Of a stretch of 64,000 bases of DNA, positions 7,942 to 15,959 are shown one piece after another; position 1 is the first letter of the stretch; each line of letters starts with the position of its first letter. The stretch spans positions 1 to 64,000 of the forward strand of contig NZ_BSDJ01000033.1 of NCBI RefSeq assembly GCF_027925525.1, given 5' to 3'. Both the position numbers and the translations under genes were made by a program. This stretch comes from Paenibacillus tyrphae (GTDB lineage Bacteria; Bacillota; Bacilli; Paenibacillales; NBRC-103111). Below the pieces are notes generated by a model, which was not told where the DNA came from, ran no database searches, and saw only the letters and a list, made by a program, of their open reading frames with translations.

Positions 7942-8469
7942 TTATACAGGAATTCTTAGCATTAGAAATTCTTTATTAACTCCGTGTTTCCCGTAATTTA
8001 CAAAGTCGAACTGCTGATAATATTCTACCAGCTGCTTAGTTTCAGAATAGAGAGAAAGAGGAAGTTCAATTTCTCTGGACAAAGTGATAAATTCATCCAT
8101 AATTTTGGAACCATGACCTTTTTCAATAGAATGCAAGTCTACAATTTCAATTAACTCATTGTAATTCTTTAAAATACTCTTAGTTGCTTTTTTTATAGAG
8201 GTACAATACCTACAAGTAGCCGCGCTCTTTAAATCCTGATTAAGCAACATAAAAACACCATCTGCCCTTTGGAATAAGTAGAATTCTTTTCCTGACATCT
8301 TGAGCAGCCATCTCAAATAGAGTTTTTGTTTCTTATTATCAACAAGGTTATTCTCTAGTAAGTATTTCAAGGAATTTCTTGTATTTGTTGAGCCTATTTT
8401 TGCATGTTCAATGTCAAAGTTCTTCACTAATTCTAAGAATGCTTTGTGTGCTAGTTCTGATTGATTCAT
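7942..8469 (-). CDS. GNAT-like acetyltransferase domain protein
   Basis: The 175-aa product has a poorly defined N-terminal half with a CRYC pair. The C-terminal half resembles the last part of a GNAT fold: EKGHGSKIMDEFITLSREIELPLSLY could be the acetyl-CoA loop and helix, and TKQLVEYYQQFDFVNYGKHG matches the usual late beta strand and aromatic motif. The acetyl-CoA signature (GHGS) is short, so activity is uncertain. GGAGG lies 9 bases before the ATG. It is the last large gene of the minus-strand run. Confidence 0.5.
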   Translation of the reverse strand: MNQSELAHKAFLELVKNFDIEHAKIGSTNTRNSLKYLLENNLVDNKKQKLYLRWLLKMSGKEFYLFQRADGVFMLLNQDLKSAATCRYCTSIKKATKSILKNYNELIEIVDLHSIEKGHGSKIMDEFITLSREIELPLSLYSETKQLVEYYQQFDFVNYGKHGVNKEFLMLRIPV

Positions 8470-8502
8470 GTTTTTGATCCTCCAAGTTTATTATTATGTA
8501 TT

Positions 8503-8520
8503 CTGACAAAACGATTTTAT
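8503..8520. repeat. Degenerate island palindrome
   Basis: CTGACA-AAACGA-TTTTAT keeps the TTTTAT arm; the other arm is altered. It occupies the same position as the exact copies, abutting the stop of the 65-aa gene. Confidence 0.4.
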
Positions 8521-8717
8521 TAAGATTGAACTTCCTCAAGAAAACTAACTTTTGAACACTCTAAATTGGTAAATTCGTTATATCCTCTATCTTCTAATTT
8601 CTTTCTGGCTTCATAAACAATCTTTTCTCTTTCAGTTTCACAATCTTTATCGGTTGTTACAATGACACCAATTTCAATCTCTGAATCAATATTAAAGTAA
8701 ACATTATACCTTTTCAT
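8520..8717 (-). CDS. Hypothetical protein, 65 aa
   Basis: A small soluble protein with a beta-beta-alpha pattern (RYNVYFNIDSEIEIGVIVTT followed by a charged helix). GGGAG is 10 bases before the ATG. No family recognised. It is flanked on both sides by degenerate copies of the island palindrome. Confidence 0.5.
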   Translation of the reverse strand: MKRYNVYFNIDSEIEIGVIVTTDKDCETEREKIVYEARKKLEDRGYNEFTNLECSKVSFLEEVQS

Positions 8718-8733
8718 TACTCATTCACTCCCA

Positions 8734-8751
8734 ATAAAAGATTCATATCAT
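8734..8751. repeat. Island palindrome with one mismatch
   Basis: ATAAAA-GATTCA-TATCAT differs from the consensus at one base. It lies between the stop of the 239-aa gene and the GGGAG of the 65-aa gene. Confidence 0.6.
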
Positions 8752-8760
8752 TTTGAAATA

Positions 8761-9480
8761 TCATGAGAAATTTTTATTAAAACAATCATCGGATTCACAT
8801 TTAATTTTGTACCATTGATAACCATATTCAGTTATATTTGATTGAATCAATAATCTATTGCCACAGCGAATACAAGCAAATTCGTTTCGACTTCCTCTTT
8901 TATACTCTGCCAGACATGTCTCTGCATGCTCTACCTCATTAATTATAAACTTAAGATCCTGATCACTTATGTTGAAAGGTTTCATGTCACCTCTTCTTGC
9001 ATCAATTGTACGAGAGAAAGCTCCAAATCCGCCAACAAGTTCGTGGTGATGAGTGCTGATCAGCCCACCGCCTCTTTCAAACAACTTGATCATCGGATCA
9101 TAAATATCGGGGAACTGTAATGCAATCAAGTTACTGTTATCAAGCAGAGAACACCATCTTAAATAGTGGATGCTAAATAATTTCATAAGCATAATATCAA
9201 TTTCTTTAAAGTGAGGAAATGTTATTATGAAATTGTCCCATTCATTTTCATCCATTTTATAACCAATCAACATATCCATTCCTACATAAATACTTGTGGC
9301 TTCCTTTGATAGAAACTGCAAAAAAACACCAACTCTTCGATAATACTCAGCAATTAATATAGAGTCTGCTTCATATTCTCCTTCAGATCTTACCTCTTCA
9401 TATCTTTTTTTTGAAATCCCAATGTATAGATTGGGGTCGATACTCTTTATTCTCTCAACAGCCTCTTTGTAATAACTCAT
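8761..9480 (-). CDS. Hypothetical protein with C-terminal zinc ribbon
   Basis: The 239-aa soluble product is mostly helical for 190 residues and ends with CIRCGN and CESDDCF, a four-cysteine pattern typical of a zinc ribbon. A GGGGGAAG lies just before the ATG. No catalytic motif is recognised. Single-gene unit within the minus-strand run. Confidence 0.6.
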   Translation of the reverse strand: MSYYKEAVERIKSIDPNLYIGISKKRYEEVRSEGEYEADSILIAEYYRRVGVFLQFLSKEATSIYVGMDMLIGYKMDENEWDNFIITFPHFKEIDIMLMKLFSIHYLRWCSLLDNSNLIALQFPDIYDPMIKLFERGGGLISTHHHELVGGFGAFSRTIDARRGDMKPFNISDQDLKFIINEVEHAETCLAEYKRGSRNEFACIRCGNRLLIQSNITEYGYQWYKIKCESDDCFNKNFS

Positions 9481-9512
9481 AAAACTTCCCCCGATTTAGT
9501 GTTCATGTCCAA

Positions 9513-9530
9513 ATGAAAGACTCGTTTTAT
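9513..9530. repeat. Island palindrome, copy 7
   Basis: ATGAAA-GACTCG-TTTTAT, exact consensus match, between the stop of the DUF4238 gene and the start of the 239-aa gene. Confidence 0.85.
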
Positions 9531-9538
9531 GCTAAATC

Positions 9539-10609
9539 CTAGTCATCAGTGTTTAAAAACAATTCTCTTTCCGTCATGTCAAGTAGTTCTTGATTCCTAA
9601 TGTGTGTCATTTTATTTCCAAGTTCATATCTTTTTGCTTTTTTCAACTCTCTAATAAAGGATAAATTTAATCTTATCCTCGTATCGCTAATAAATGTGTG
9701 TATTAGAGAGCTTCCTTTCATTTCTACTGACCCATATTCGAATACATTTGATAAGGATTCTTTTCTGAAGCTCGAACCTTTATCTTTCAATTCCTGAATA
9801 AGGATCTCAGTAAAAAATTCATTGAAATATAAATTTTTGTAAGCATTTGCATACTGTAACAGATTTAAAGACATCACATCTTTCGTGTTGGTAATGTTAA
9901 TATAACAATCTTTTTTATTCCCTACACCATAAACATTTGTATCATAAAAAACAAAAGACAGCCAAGGATTCAAAGGAAAGAATATTTGCAGTCCCTTGAC
10001 AGCGTAGCCAGTAATGCCACCAAATGCTTTTCTTCTCTCTAAAAATTGATTATATAATACCACAGGTTGATCAGAAGTAATGAAAGGAACATCTGTTCTA
10101 TTTACTAGAAGTTTAAATTCTAAATCAAACAATACGGGGATTGATTCCACTGCAAATCGTATTGACACCAACGGTGCATTATCTCCCCATCCGACTACCA
10201 CCTGATCAAGAAAATCTTTAACTCGCGAGTCATATTTAAAAATTTCTTTAAAAATTTTATCGGCTGTTTCGTTCTGAGTATCAGCAGATTGCTCTGTTCT
10301 AGCTGACAAAATCATTATAAATATAAGCATAACTATATGCTCTTCAGAAAACCGAGGAGGAAGCACACCTGTTTCGCAAATATTTCTAAAAAGTTTAGCA
10401 GTTTCAGCTTCTATTGCTGCCAAAGTGTCTTCGACTGCAAGATCTTCGCCATAAAAGTACTCTTTTGAAGCCTGTTTTTGAAGATTACCTCTATCAATGT
10501 ATTTATCACTAGGAATATTATAAATCCCTAGTGTTTTCCCTAAGAAACTATTAGAAAAATATTTCAAATAAAACCTCGGTACAAAATGCTGATTTTTCTT
10601 TACAGACAT
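9539..10609 (-). CDS. DUF4238 domain protein
   Basis: The 356-aa product begins MSVKKNQHFVPRFYLKYFS, the diagnostic N-terminus of the DUF4238 family. Further family features follow, such as LLVNRTDVPFITSDQPVV and FPLNPWLSFVFYD. The biochemical role is unknown; members occur sporadically in accessory and defence-rich regions. A GAGGAAG precedes the ATG by about 10 bases. It stands alone between island palindromes. Confidence 0.85.
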   Translation of the reverse strand: MSVKKNQHFVPRFYLKYFSNSFLGKTLGIYNIPSDKYIDRGNLQKQASKEYFYGEDLAVEDTLAAIEAETAKLFRNICETGVLPPRFSEEHIVMLIFIMILSARTEQSADTQNETADKIFKEIFKYDSRVKDFLDQVVVGWGDNAPLVSIRFAVESIPVLFDLEFKLLVNRTDVPFITSDQPVVLYNQFLERRKAFGGITGYAVKGLQIFFPLNPWLSFVFYDTNVYGVGNKKDCYINITNTKDVMSLNLLQYANAYKNLYFNEFFTEILIQELKDKGSSFRKESLSNVFEYGSVEMKGSSLIHTFISDTRIRLNLSFIRELKKAKRYELGNKMTHIRNQELLDMTERELFLNTDD

Positions 10610-10636
10610 ATGTTCATCTTCCTCACTAATTCATCT

Positions 10637-10656
10637 ATAAAAGCAATCAGTTTTGT
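10637..10656. repeat. Degenerate second palindrome before the DUF4238 gene
   Basis: ATAAAA-GCAATCAG-TTTTGT has an 8-base centre and one altered base in the right arm. It lies about 15 bases from exact copy 8, so this intergenic gap may hold two sites, as if a gene between them had been lost. Confidence 0.4.
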
Positions 10657-10670
10657 ATAACAACTTCACC

Positions 10671-10688
10671 ATAAAAGAATTGTTTTAT
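10671..10688. repeat. Island palindrome, copy 8
   Basis: ATAAAA-GAATTG-TTTTAT, exact consensus match with perfectly complementary arms, overlapping the stop codon of the 209-aa gene. Confidence 0.85.
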
Positions 10689-11314
10689 CGTCGATTTCCC
10701 TGAACAATATGATTCATTTTCTTAATGAAATTTCTTCGATAAACCGTATCTTTATCCCTTTGATTTAAAATTGAAACATAATCTTCATAGTCCTCAAATA
10801 AAGCATATGTAAATTTTTCAACATCAACGCGAATACAATTATTCTCAATCCTTTCCACCATACTATCTTGATCAATAGTCAACTGTGAATTAGACTGTGT
10901 TTGAGCTTGGTGTAAGATACCACAGCGTATATGTTTATAAAATGTCTTTGCAGTATCTTGCGAAAAATGATCTCTAAAAAAATAACTTTGTTTAAAGAAT
11001 TCAACGAATGCTGCTTGATTCGCTCCTCTATAGTTGCTTTCTGTTGTATCGATACCTTTTTTAAATTGTCTCATGGTCTCAATAAGTAAACAATTCAGCG
11101 CCATTACACTAAAACTATAATCAATTATTCCAAAATTAGCTCTCAATTTATCGAGCTGATCTTGGATTATTAGTAAGAACCGATTTTCGATTCGATCTTT
11201 AAGTATGTCAATAGCTTGTCTCCAAGTTTCATCATTACTGTCTAACCGGAGATTTAAATCAATATAATCGCTAACTTGATATCTAGGAGAAATATATATT
11301 GCGTGATTAAACAT
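10685..11314 (-). CDS. Hypothetical protein, 209 aa
   Basis: A soluble helical protein without recognised domain. The segment CGILHQAQTQ, a histidine in a helix after a basic stretch (YKHIRCGILHQ), resembles a motif seen in several uncharacterised small-island families, but I cannot assign it. GGAGG lies 10 bases before the ATG, directly after palindrome copy 9. Confidence 0.5.
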   Translation of the reverse strand: MFNHAIYISPRYQVSDYIDLNLRLDSNDETWRQAIDILKDRIENRFLLIIQDQLDKLRANFGIIDYSFSVMALNCLLIETMRQFKKGIDTTESNYRGANQAAFVEFFKQSYFFRDHFSQDTAKTFYKHIRCGILHQAQTQSNSQLTIDQDSMVERIENNCIRVDVEKFTYALFEDYEDYVSILNQRDKDTVYRRNFIKKMNHIVQGNRR

Positions 11315-11329
11315 TTCAGTTGATCCTCC

Positions 11330-11347
11330 ATGAAAGTATTATTTCAT
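11330..11347. repeat. Island palindrome, copy 9
   Basis: ATGAAA-GTATTA-TTTCAT, exact consensus match with complementary arms. In gene sense it lies six bases after the phosphatase stop and directly abuts the next gene's GGAGG. Confidence 0.9.
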
Positions 11348-11353
11348 CTGTAT

Positions 11354-11695
11354 TCACTCAGGAACATCAATGTACTCCGACACTCTAGATTGAAGAATTT
11401 CAATAAGATCTTCATCCATATACTGATAATCATCAGGAACATCTAAACAGATTAATTTCTTATTCAAGAGTTCATTATTAAATTTATCCCTCAACCTGCG
11501 CACATGCTTCTTCTCCATTACAAAGATAATATCTGCCCAACCAACATGACCGCTTGTAACTTTAATTCGTGCACTATCTTCTGTTCCAGCAGATCTAACA
11601 ACATAACCGTTGATTCCATGAAATATCTTTTCTGCTGTCAAACTACGCCACTTGTTTCTGCTACAAACAAAAAGTAACTTAATCTTCTTCACCAT
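11354..11695 (-). CDS. Low-molecular-weight protein tyrosine phosphatase-like protein
   Basis: The 113-aa product carries the catalytic P-loop near its N-terminus, LLFVCSRNKWRS, fitting C-X5-R, with Cys11 as nucleophile. It has a later LDVPDDYQYMD segment that can supply the general acid aspartate. At 113 residues it is shorter than classical low-molecular-weight phosphatases (about 150) and matches the compact branch found in accessory regions. It should dephosphorylate phosphotyrosine or arginine-type substrates; the target is unknown. Confidence 0.8.
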   Translation of the reverse strand: MVKKIKLLFVCSRNKWRSLTAEKIFHGINGYVVRSAGTEDSARIKVTSGHVGWADIIFVMEKKHVRRLRDKFNNELLNKKLICLDVPDDYQYMDEDLIEILQSRVSEYIDVPE

Positions 11696-11706
11696 CCATA
11701 CTTCTT

Positions 11707-11724
11707 ATGAAATATTTGTTTCAT
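11707..11724. repeat. Island palindrome, copy 10
   Basis: ATGAAA-TATTTG-TTTCAT, exact consensus match with complementary arms. The stop codon of the 195-aa gene is embedded in one arm. Confidence 0.9.
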
Positions 11725-12308
11725 TTGCAATCATTCATCTTTTTTAAATCAAGGAGAACCACATCAATGTCAACAATATTATTTCTCCCTTTTAGACCTA
11801 ATCCTAATTGAATATAATTTTTGTTCCTATGCTTTTTAATATAATGAATTTCTCTGATGCTATCCTTAAAATTAGTAATAATATCACTTGCGTTAGTTTG
11901 AGAAAAACCTTGAAATTCTTCATCTGATTTGACATCAGTAAATAAGTAAGTAATTCCATATTTATCAGAGTAAATCTCGTACTTATCCTTTTCAGTATTA
12001 ACAAACTTTTGCAAATGCATTTTAAAACAGTCAAACCCACTCACCATTTTAAAATTACCATTTTCCATCACAAAATCCTTAGTGCCTTCAAAATCAAAAA
12101 ATATATCTTTTCCGTAATCATCGATCCTTCTCAAATCCTCATTTTGGTTTCTCAATGGTGCTTCTGGTATCCATTGATATTCATACTTCGCTCGTCTTTC
12201 TAGAAACTTGTTTTTTAGATAATCCCATATACCTTTTATTACAATACCTAAAACTATAGATATTACACTAAGAATGACCTTATTTAGAAATTCAGCATCT
12301 ATGTTCAT
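11721..12308 (-). CDS. Membrane-anchored hypothetical protein, 195 aa
   Basis: One N-terminal membrane segment (about residues 9-27, KVILSVISIVLGIVIKGIW) followed by a basic stretch (LKNKFLERRAKY) that places the remaining 165 residues in the cytoplasm. The cytoplasmic part alternates beta-like and helical stretches with no recognised motif. Single-gene unit with an AGGAG Shine-Dalgarno immediately after palindrome copy 11. Confidence 0.55.
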   Translation of the reverse strand: MNIDAEFLNKVILSVISIVLGIVIKGIWDYLKNKFLERRAKYEYQWIPEAPLRNQNEDLRRIDDYGKDIFFDFEGTKDFVMENGNFKMVSGFDCFKMHLQKFVNTEKDKYEIYSDKYGITYLFTDVKSDEEFQGFSQTNASDIITNFKDSIREIHYIKKHRNKNYIQLGLGLKGRNNIVDIDVVLLDLKKMNDCK

Positions 12309-12322
12309 TTAATAGTACTCCT

Positions 12323-12340
12323 ATGAAATTGTTGTTTTAT
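12323..12340. repeat. Island palindrome, copy 11
   Basis: ATGAAA-TTGTTG-TTTTAT, exact consensus match, 14 bases before the start of the 195-aa gene in gene sense and directly abutting its AGGAG. Confidence 0.85.
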
Positions 12341-12412
12341 TTTGCACGCAAGTTAATAAGGAGCTGATTTAAAAATGTCATCTCCCCATCATCGATAAAA
12401 TTTAGTTTCTTA

Positions 12413-12880
12413 TTACTTTCTCTCCGACTTTTCAAGTGCTTCTTGTGGAGAAGCTCCAGCATATACAATGGCCGCGATTCCTTGAAAATACTCATCTAAA
12501 CAGAGATAGTTTCTAATCAAATGGTGCTTAATTGTATCCTCTGAAGGAGCAGATTCTTCAACCCAGATGAGTGAAGTCCTGCTTCGCACCTCTCCTCTTT
12601 CCCAATGCAATTCAAATGTGACAGCAGACAACCCATAGTTAGCCAGATGGAGAAATTGACTTATTGCTTCTTTCTTTTCTTCAGGTATCGTAATTGGTAC
12701 TTTGAAATAAAAATCAATCCGCTGTGGGTGTCGAATGTCGAAAAATCCTTCATATGTTCCATGTTCACATTTAATCGGCTGAGCAACTAGAAGTTTCCCA
12801 TCTCTATGCTCGGTGTAATTCCAGTTATCAATGTTTAAGTATTTTTTTAATTCATCGCTTAAAACTGACAATACAATCAT
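12413..12880 (-). CDS. YbjN-like domain protein
   Basis: The protein has the features of the YbjN / sensory-transduction-regulator family: a central beta sheet (FDIRHPQRIDFYFKVPITI), then VTFELHWERGEVRSRTSL, and a C-terminal helix (YFQGIAAIVYAGASPQEALE). These proteins resemble secretion chaperones in fold and their role is unclear. The start is ambiguous. GGGAG abuts the ATG used here and is better placed for the TTG at 12871. The longer GTG form starting at 12913 would translate a palindrome-like sequence and is unlikely. Confidence 0.6.
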   Translation of the reverse strand: MIVLSVLSDELKKYLNIDNWNYTEHRDGKLLVAQPIKCEHGTYEGFFDIRHPQRIDFYFKVPITIPEEKKEAISQFLHLANYGLSAVTFELHWERGEVRSRTSLIWVEESAPSEDTIKHHLIRNYLCLDEYFQGIAAIVYAGASPQEALEKSERK

Positions 12881-13251
12881 CTCCCATATGAATCCATTTT
12901 TATGATCAATCACACAATAATGTAGAATCCTTGGTGAATTTTAACTATATCATAACAAACCATAATAATAGTCGCTACTAATCCAAAGCATACTCATTAC
13001 CGAGATTATCCTTCGCGCTTCCTTTTTTAACTTTATAGAGCAATCATTTGTGGAGAACTGATTATCGATTACTTTTATAGGATCTTGATTATTTCAACAC
13101 CAACTTGATTCTTGATTAAGAATTCCGTTTTATTACAAATTGTTAGGTGAGAGTATAATAGCAGCCGTTAATGTTCGTATTAGTTATGCAAAAAAAGAAC
13201 CTCCTTTTTTAGGAAGTTCTTCATATAAATATTTCAGTTTGTTAACTTCAA
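12881..13251. other. AT-rich gap at the right edge of the island
   Basis: No gene is supported here. It contains a variant palindrome (12888-12903, ATGAAT-CCAT-TTTTAT) just before the YbjN-like gene, scattered A/T runs, and one hairpin terminator near its right end. Confidence 0.5.
13195..13221. terminator. Hairpin terminator between island and rlmD-type gene
   Basis: AAGAACCTCCT pairs with AGGAAGTTCTT around a TTTTT loop, with one mismatch. It has an A-run before it, so it works as a terminator for minus-strand transcription arriving from the rlmD-type gene. Confidence 0.65.
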
Positions 13252-13287
13252 TCCTCCCGATATATCCTTACCACGCACTCCACATGC
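13252..13287. repeat. Duplicated 3' end of the rlmD-type gene (outer copy)
   Basis: These 36 bases are identical to 13393-13428, which lie in the 3' coding end of the methyltransferase gene. Read on the minus strand this copy would encode [11 protein letters not shown] and then stop two codons later. A displaced copy of a gene's 3' end is what integration of a mobile element at that site leaves behind. Confidence 0.7.
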
Positions 13288-13382
13288 CTTGTGCATGAAA
13301 GGAATATATATTCCCGCACTCGACCCCTGCTTAATTTATTGTATGCAGGAACATACTGTCATTGATCTCCATCCGATCTGTA

Positions 13383-14909
13383 TCAATGTTTTTCCTCCCG
13401 ATATATCCTTACCACGCACTCCACATGCACCGTATGCGGGAACATATCCACCGGCTGCACCTCCACCGTGCGGTACCCGCCATCCTCCAGCACGCGCAGG
13501 TCGCGCGTCAGCGTCGACGGGTTGCACGAGACGTACACCACGCGCTCCGGCCGCATCGCGAGGATCGTCTCCAGCAGCGCGGCGTCGCAGCCTTTGCGCG
13601 GCGGGTCGACGACGATCACGTCAGGCGCGATGCCCTGACGCTTCCACTCGGGGATGACGACCTCCGCGCCGCCGACCTCGAACCGCACGTTACGGATGTC
13701 GTTCACCAGCGCGTTGCGCTTCGCGTCCTCGATCGCCTCCGGGACGATCTCGACGCCGTACACCTCGCGGGCCTTCTGCGCGAGGAAGAGCGAGATCGTG
13801 CCGATGCCGCAGTAGGCATCGATTACGGTCTCTTCGCCGCTCAGCCCGGCGTAATCCAGCGCCTTCCGGTACAGCACCTCGGTCTGAACCGGATTGACCT
13901 GGTAGAACGAGCGCGCCGAGATCGCGAAGCGGACATCTCCGATCGTATCGTAGATGACCTCGCTGCCCCAGAGCACCCGCGTCTCGTCGCCGAAGATCAC
14001 ATTCGTCTGCTGCCGGTTGACGTTCTGGCAGATGCTCCGTACGTCCGGAATCGCCTCGCGGATCAGCCCGACCAGCTCATCGCGGTGCGGAATGTCGCGG
14101 CCGTTCGTCACGAGCACGACCATAATCTCGCCCGTATTGAAGCCGTAGCGGGCGATGACGTGGCGCAGCAGCCCTTTGCCCGTCTCCTCGTTGTACGGCC
14201 GGATGCCGAGCTCGCCGGCGATCCGTTTGACCGCCGCGACGACGGCATCGTTGTTCTCGTGCTGGATCAGGCACGCCTCCATGTCGATAATCCGGTGGCT
14301 ACCCTGCGCATAGAAGCCGCCGATTAAGCCGCCCTCTTCGCCCGCGGCGAGGCCGATCGGCACCTGCGCCTTATTGCGGTACCGCCACGGTTCGCTCATG
14401 CCGAGCGTCGGATGCACCACGATGCCCGCAACCGTCGCACCACCACTCCCGGCCCCCTCGCCCGCATCCGCCACATCTACGCGTATCTCGGCTACGCCGC
14501 TCTCCGCCTTGGCTCCGGCCACCCGCAGCTTCCCGATCCGCTCCAGATTGTCGACGACAAGCTGGCGCTTCCAGCGAAGCTGCGCGTCGTAGCTCAGGTG
14601 CTGGAGCTGGCAGCCGCCACACTGCTTGTAGATCGGACAGGGCGCGTCGATGCGGTCCGGGCTCGCTTCAATTATCTCCAGCAGCTTGGCGTAGCCGTAC
14701 TGCTTCTTCACCTTGAGCACCTTCGCCCGTACTTTTTCGCCGGGCAGGGCGCCCTGAATAAAAAGGGTAAAGCCGTTCACACGGCCTACCCCTTCTCCGT
14801 CATGCCCCAAGCCGACAATGTCGGCGATATATTCTTCGTTCTTCGCGACGGGCAGGCCGCTGAGATCGGCAGCGGGCGCGCCCGGGCGTCGTTTATTCTT
14901 CCTGTTCAT
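13383..14909 (-). CDS. rlmD: 23S rRNA (uracil-5-)-methyltransferase, RlmD/RumA family
   Basis: This 508-aa protein transfers a methyl group from SAM to C5 of a uridine in 23S rRNA. Residues 24-85 form a TRAM RNA-binding domain. Cys91, Cys97 and Cys100 ([11 protein letters not shown]) with a later Cys are the 4Fe-4S ligands. [14 protein letters not shown] is the SAM motif, DPPRKGC the substrate loop, and [11 protein letters not shown] holds the catalytic Cys. About 35 Gly/Ala-rich residues are inserted before [15 protein letters not shown], making it longer than usual. It follows the diacylglycerol kinase gene with a 17-base overlap. In Bacillota one enzyme often does both RlmC and RlmD reactions, so the exact uridine is uncertain. 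Its 3' end is duplicated just downstream. Confidence 0.9.
   Translation of the reverse strand: MNRKNKRRPGAPAADLSGLPVAKNEEYIADIVGLGHDGEGVGRVNGFTLFIQGALPGEKVRAKVLKVKKQYGYAKLLEIIEASPDRIDAPCPIYKQCGGCQLQHLSYDAQLRWKRQLVVDNLERIGKLRVAGAKAESGVAEIRVDVADAGEGAGSGGATVAGIVVHPTLGMSEPWRYRNKAQVPIGLAAGEEGGLIGGFYAQGSHRIIDMEACLIQHENNDAVVAAVKRIAGELGIRPYNEETGKGLLRHVIARYGFNTGEIMVVLVTNGRDIPHRDELVGLIREAIPDVRSICQNVNRQQTNVIFGDETRVLWGSEVIYDTIGDVRFAISARSFYQVNPVQTEVLYRKALDYAGLSGEETVIDAYCGIGTISLFLAQKAREVYGVEIVPEAIEDAKRNALVNDIRNVRFEVGGAEVVIPEWKRQGIAPDVIVVDPPRKGCDAALLETILAMRPERVVYVSCNPSTLTRDLRVLEDGGYRTVEVQPVDMFPHTVHVECVVRIYREEKH
13393..13428. repeat. Duplicated 3' end of the rlmD-type gene (inner copy)
   Basis: The in-gene copy of the 36-bp direct repeat, 141 bp from the outer copy. 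Here the frame ends RIYREEKH, against RIYRED in the displaced copy, so both copies supply a workable C-terminus. Confidence 0.7.
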
Positions 14910-15882
14910 GTTCGTCCACTCCGGGTCTCGTTTTCCATGGCAGCTTCATCAGGTTGATCGGGGGCGACTTATATGTCGACTGACCCGTCTCATCGATGAA
15001 GATGTGCAGATGCTGCGGCAGGTTCGTGAAAATGCACGGCAGCGTGCCGCCCAGCTCCCCGTCCAGGTTCACCTGCACGTAATCGGGGGACGTCACTTGA
15101 ATTTGCTTCGTTTGCAGGTAGATCAGGTTCGGGTCGGACAAATGCTCGCCGCGCAGCGCCAGCGAGACGACGCGGATAAATTCCGCGAGGTTGCATTTGC
15201 GCAGGATCAGCACGTCGAACAGACCGTCGCTGAGCGACGCGTCCGGCGCCAGACGCTCGAAACCGCCGACGGAGTTACTGTTCGAGATGAGGAAGAGCAT
15301 CACTTCCTCGTGCATCTCCACCTCCGCCGTCTTGATATACAGCTCGATCGGGCGGAGCCGCGGCAGCTTCTCCAGCCCTTTCATATAGTAGGCCATCTGG
15401 CCGATCATCGTCTTGAGCTTGCTCGGCACCTCATAGGTCAGCTCGGTCAGCGATCCGCCACCGGCGATGTTGATGAAGTAGCGCTGGTTCACCTTCCCGA
15501 CGTCGATCACGCGCGAGTGCTGGCGCACAATGACGTCCACCGCGCCTTCCCAGTTCCGCGGAATGTTCAGCGCCCGGGCAAAATCGTTCGTCGTCCCGAG
15601 CGGCAATATCCCGAGCGGCGGCCGGTTCGGCTTCTCCGCCAAGCCGTTGATTACCTCGTACAGCGTGCCGTCGCCTCCAGCCGCGATGACGATGTCGAAT
15701 CCCCGTTCCACCGCCTCTGCCGCCGCGAGCGTCGCATCGCCTTCCCCAATCGTCGCATGCGTGCTCGTCTCCAGCCCGCCGCGTTCCAGCCGCTGCAATA
15801 TTTCCGGCAGCCGCTTCCTCATTTCCTCCCGGCCGGAGGTCGGATTGTATATGAGCCTTGCCCGTTTGACTGGCTGTGCCAT
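14893..15882 (-). CDS. dgkB: Diacylglycerol kinase (DgkB/YegS family lipid kinase)
   Basis: The 329-aa product has the DAGK catalytic signature: [16 protein letters not shown] near the N-terminus, the [13 protein letters not shown] nucleotide loop, and [15 protein letters not shown]. It phosphorylates diacylglycerol to phosphatidic acid at the membrane, recycling diacylglycerol from lipoteichoic acid synthesis. The start was set at [10 protein letters not shown] because GGTGAGAGAG precedes it and upstream codons show no family similarity. The gene leads a two-gene operon with the rlmD-type gene, an arrangement familiar in Bacillales. Confidence 0.9.
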   Translation of the reverse strand: MAQPVKRARLIYNPTSGREEMRKRLPEILQRLERGGLETSTHATIGEGDATLAAAEAVERGFDIVIAAGGDGTLYEVINGLAEKPNRPPLGILPLGTTNDFARALNIPRNWEGAVDVIVRQHSRVIDVGKVNQRYFINIAGGGSLTELTYEVPSKLKTMIGQMAYYMKGLEKLPRLRPIELYIKTAEVEMHEEVMLFLISNSNSVGGFERLAPDASLSDGLFDVLILRKCNLAEFIRVVSLALRGEHLSDPNLIYLQTKQIQVTSPDYVQVNLDGELGGTLPCIFTNLPQHLHIFIDETGQSTYKSPPINLMKLPWKTRPGVDEHEQEE

Positions 15883-15959
15883 TCTCTCTCTCACCCGTTC
15901 ACATAAGAAATCGTATGAAAGCATTTTTGACCATGGGTCGTTTGACCGCAAAAAAACTG

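Noticed and set aside
3073-12340. Reading the island palindromes as RNA terminators or hairpins
   Set aside because: Stems are only 6 A/T-rich pairs, several copies have A-C mismatches, and there is no regular T-run. Separate hairpin terminators exist where needed.
13362-14957. Long plus-strand frames opposite the rlmD-type gene
   Set aside because: They are Arg/Ala/His-rich, a product of high GC third positions in the true gene, and show no domains.
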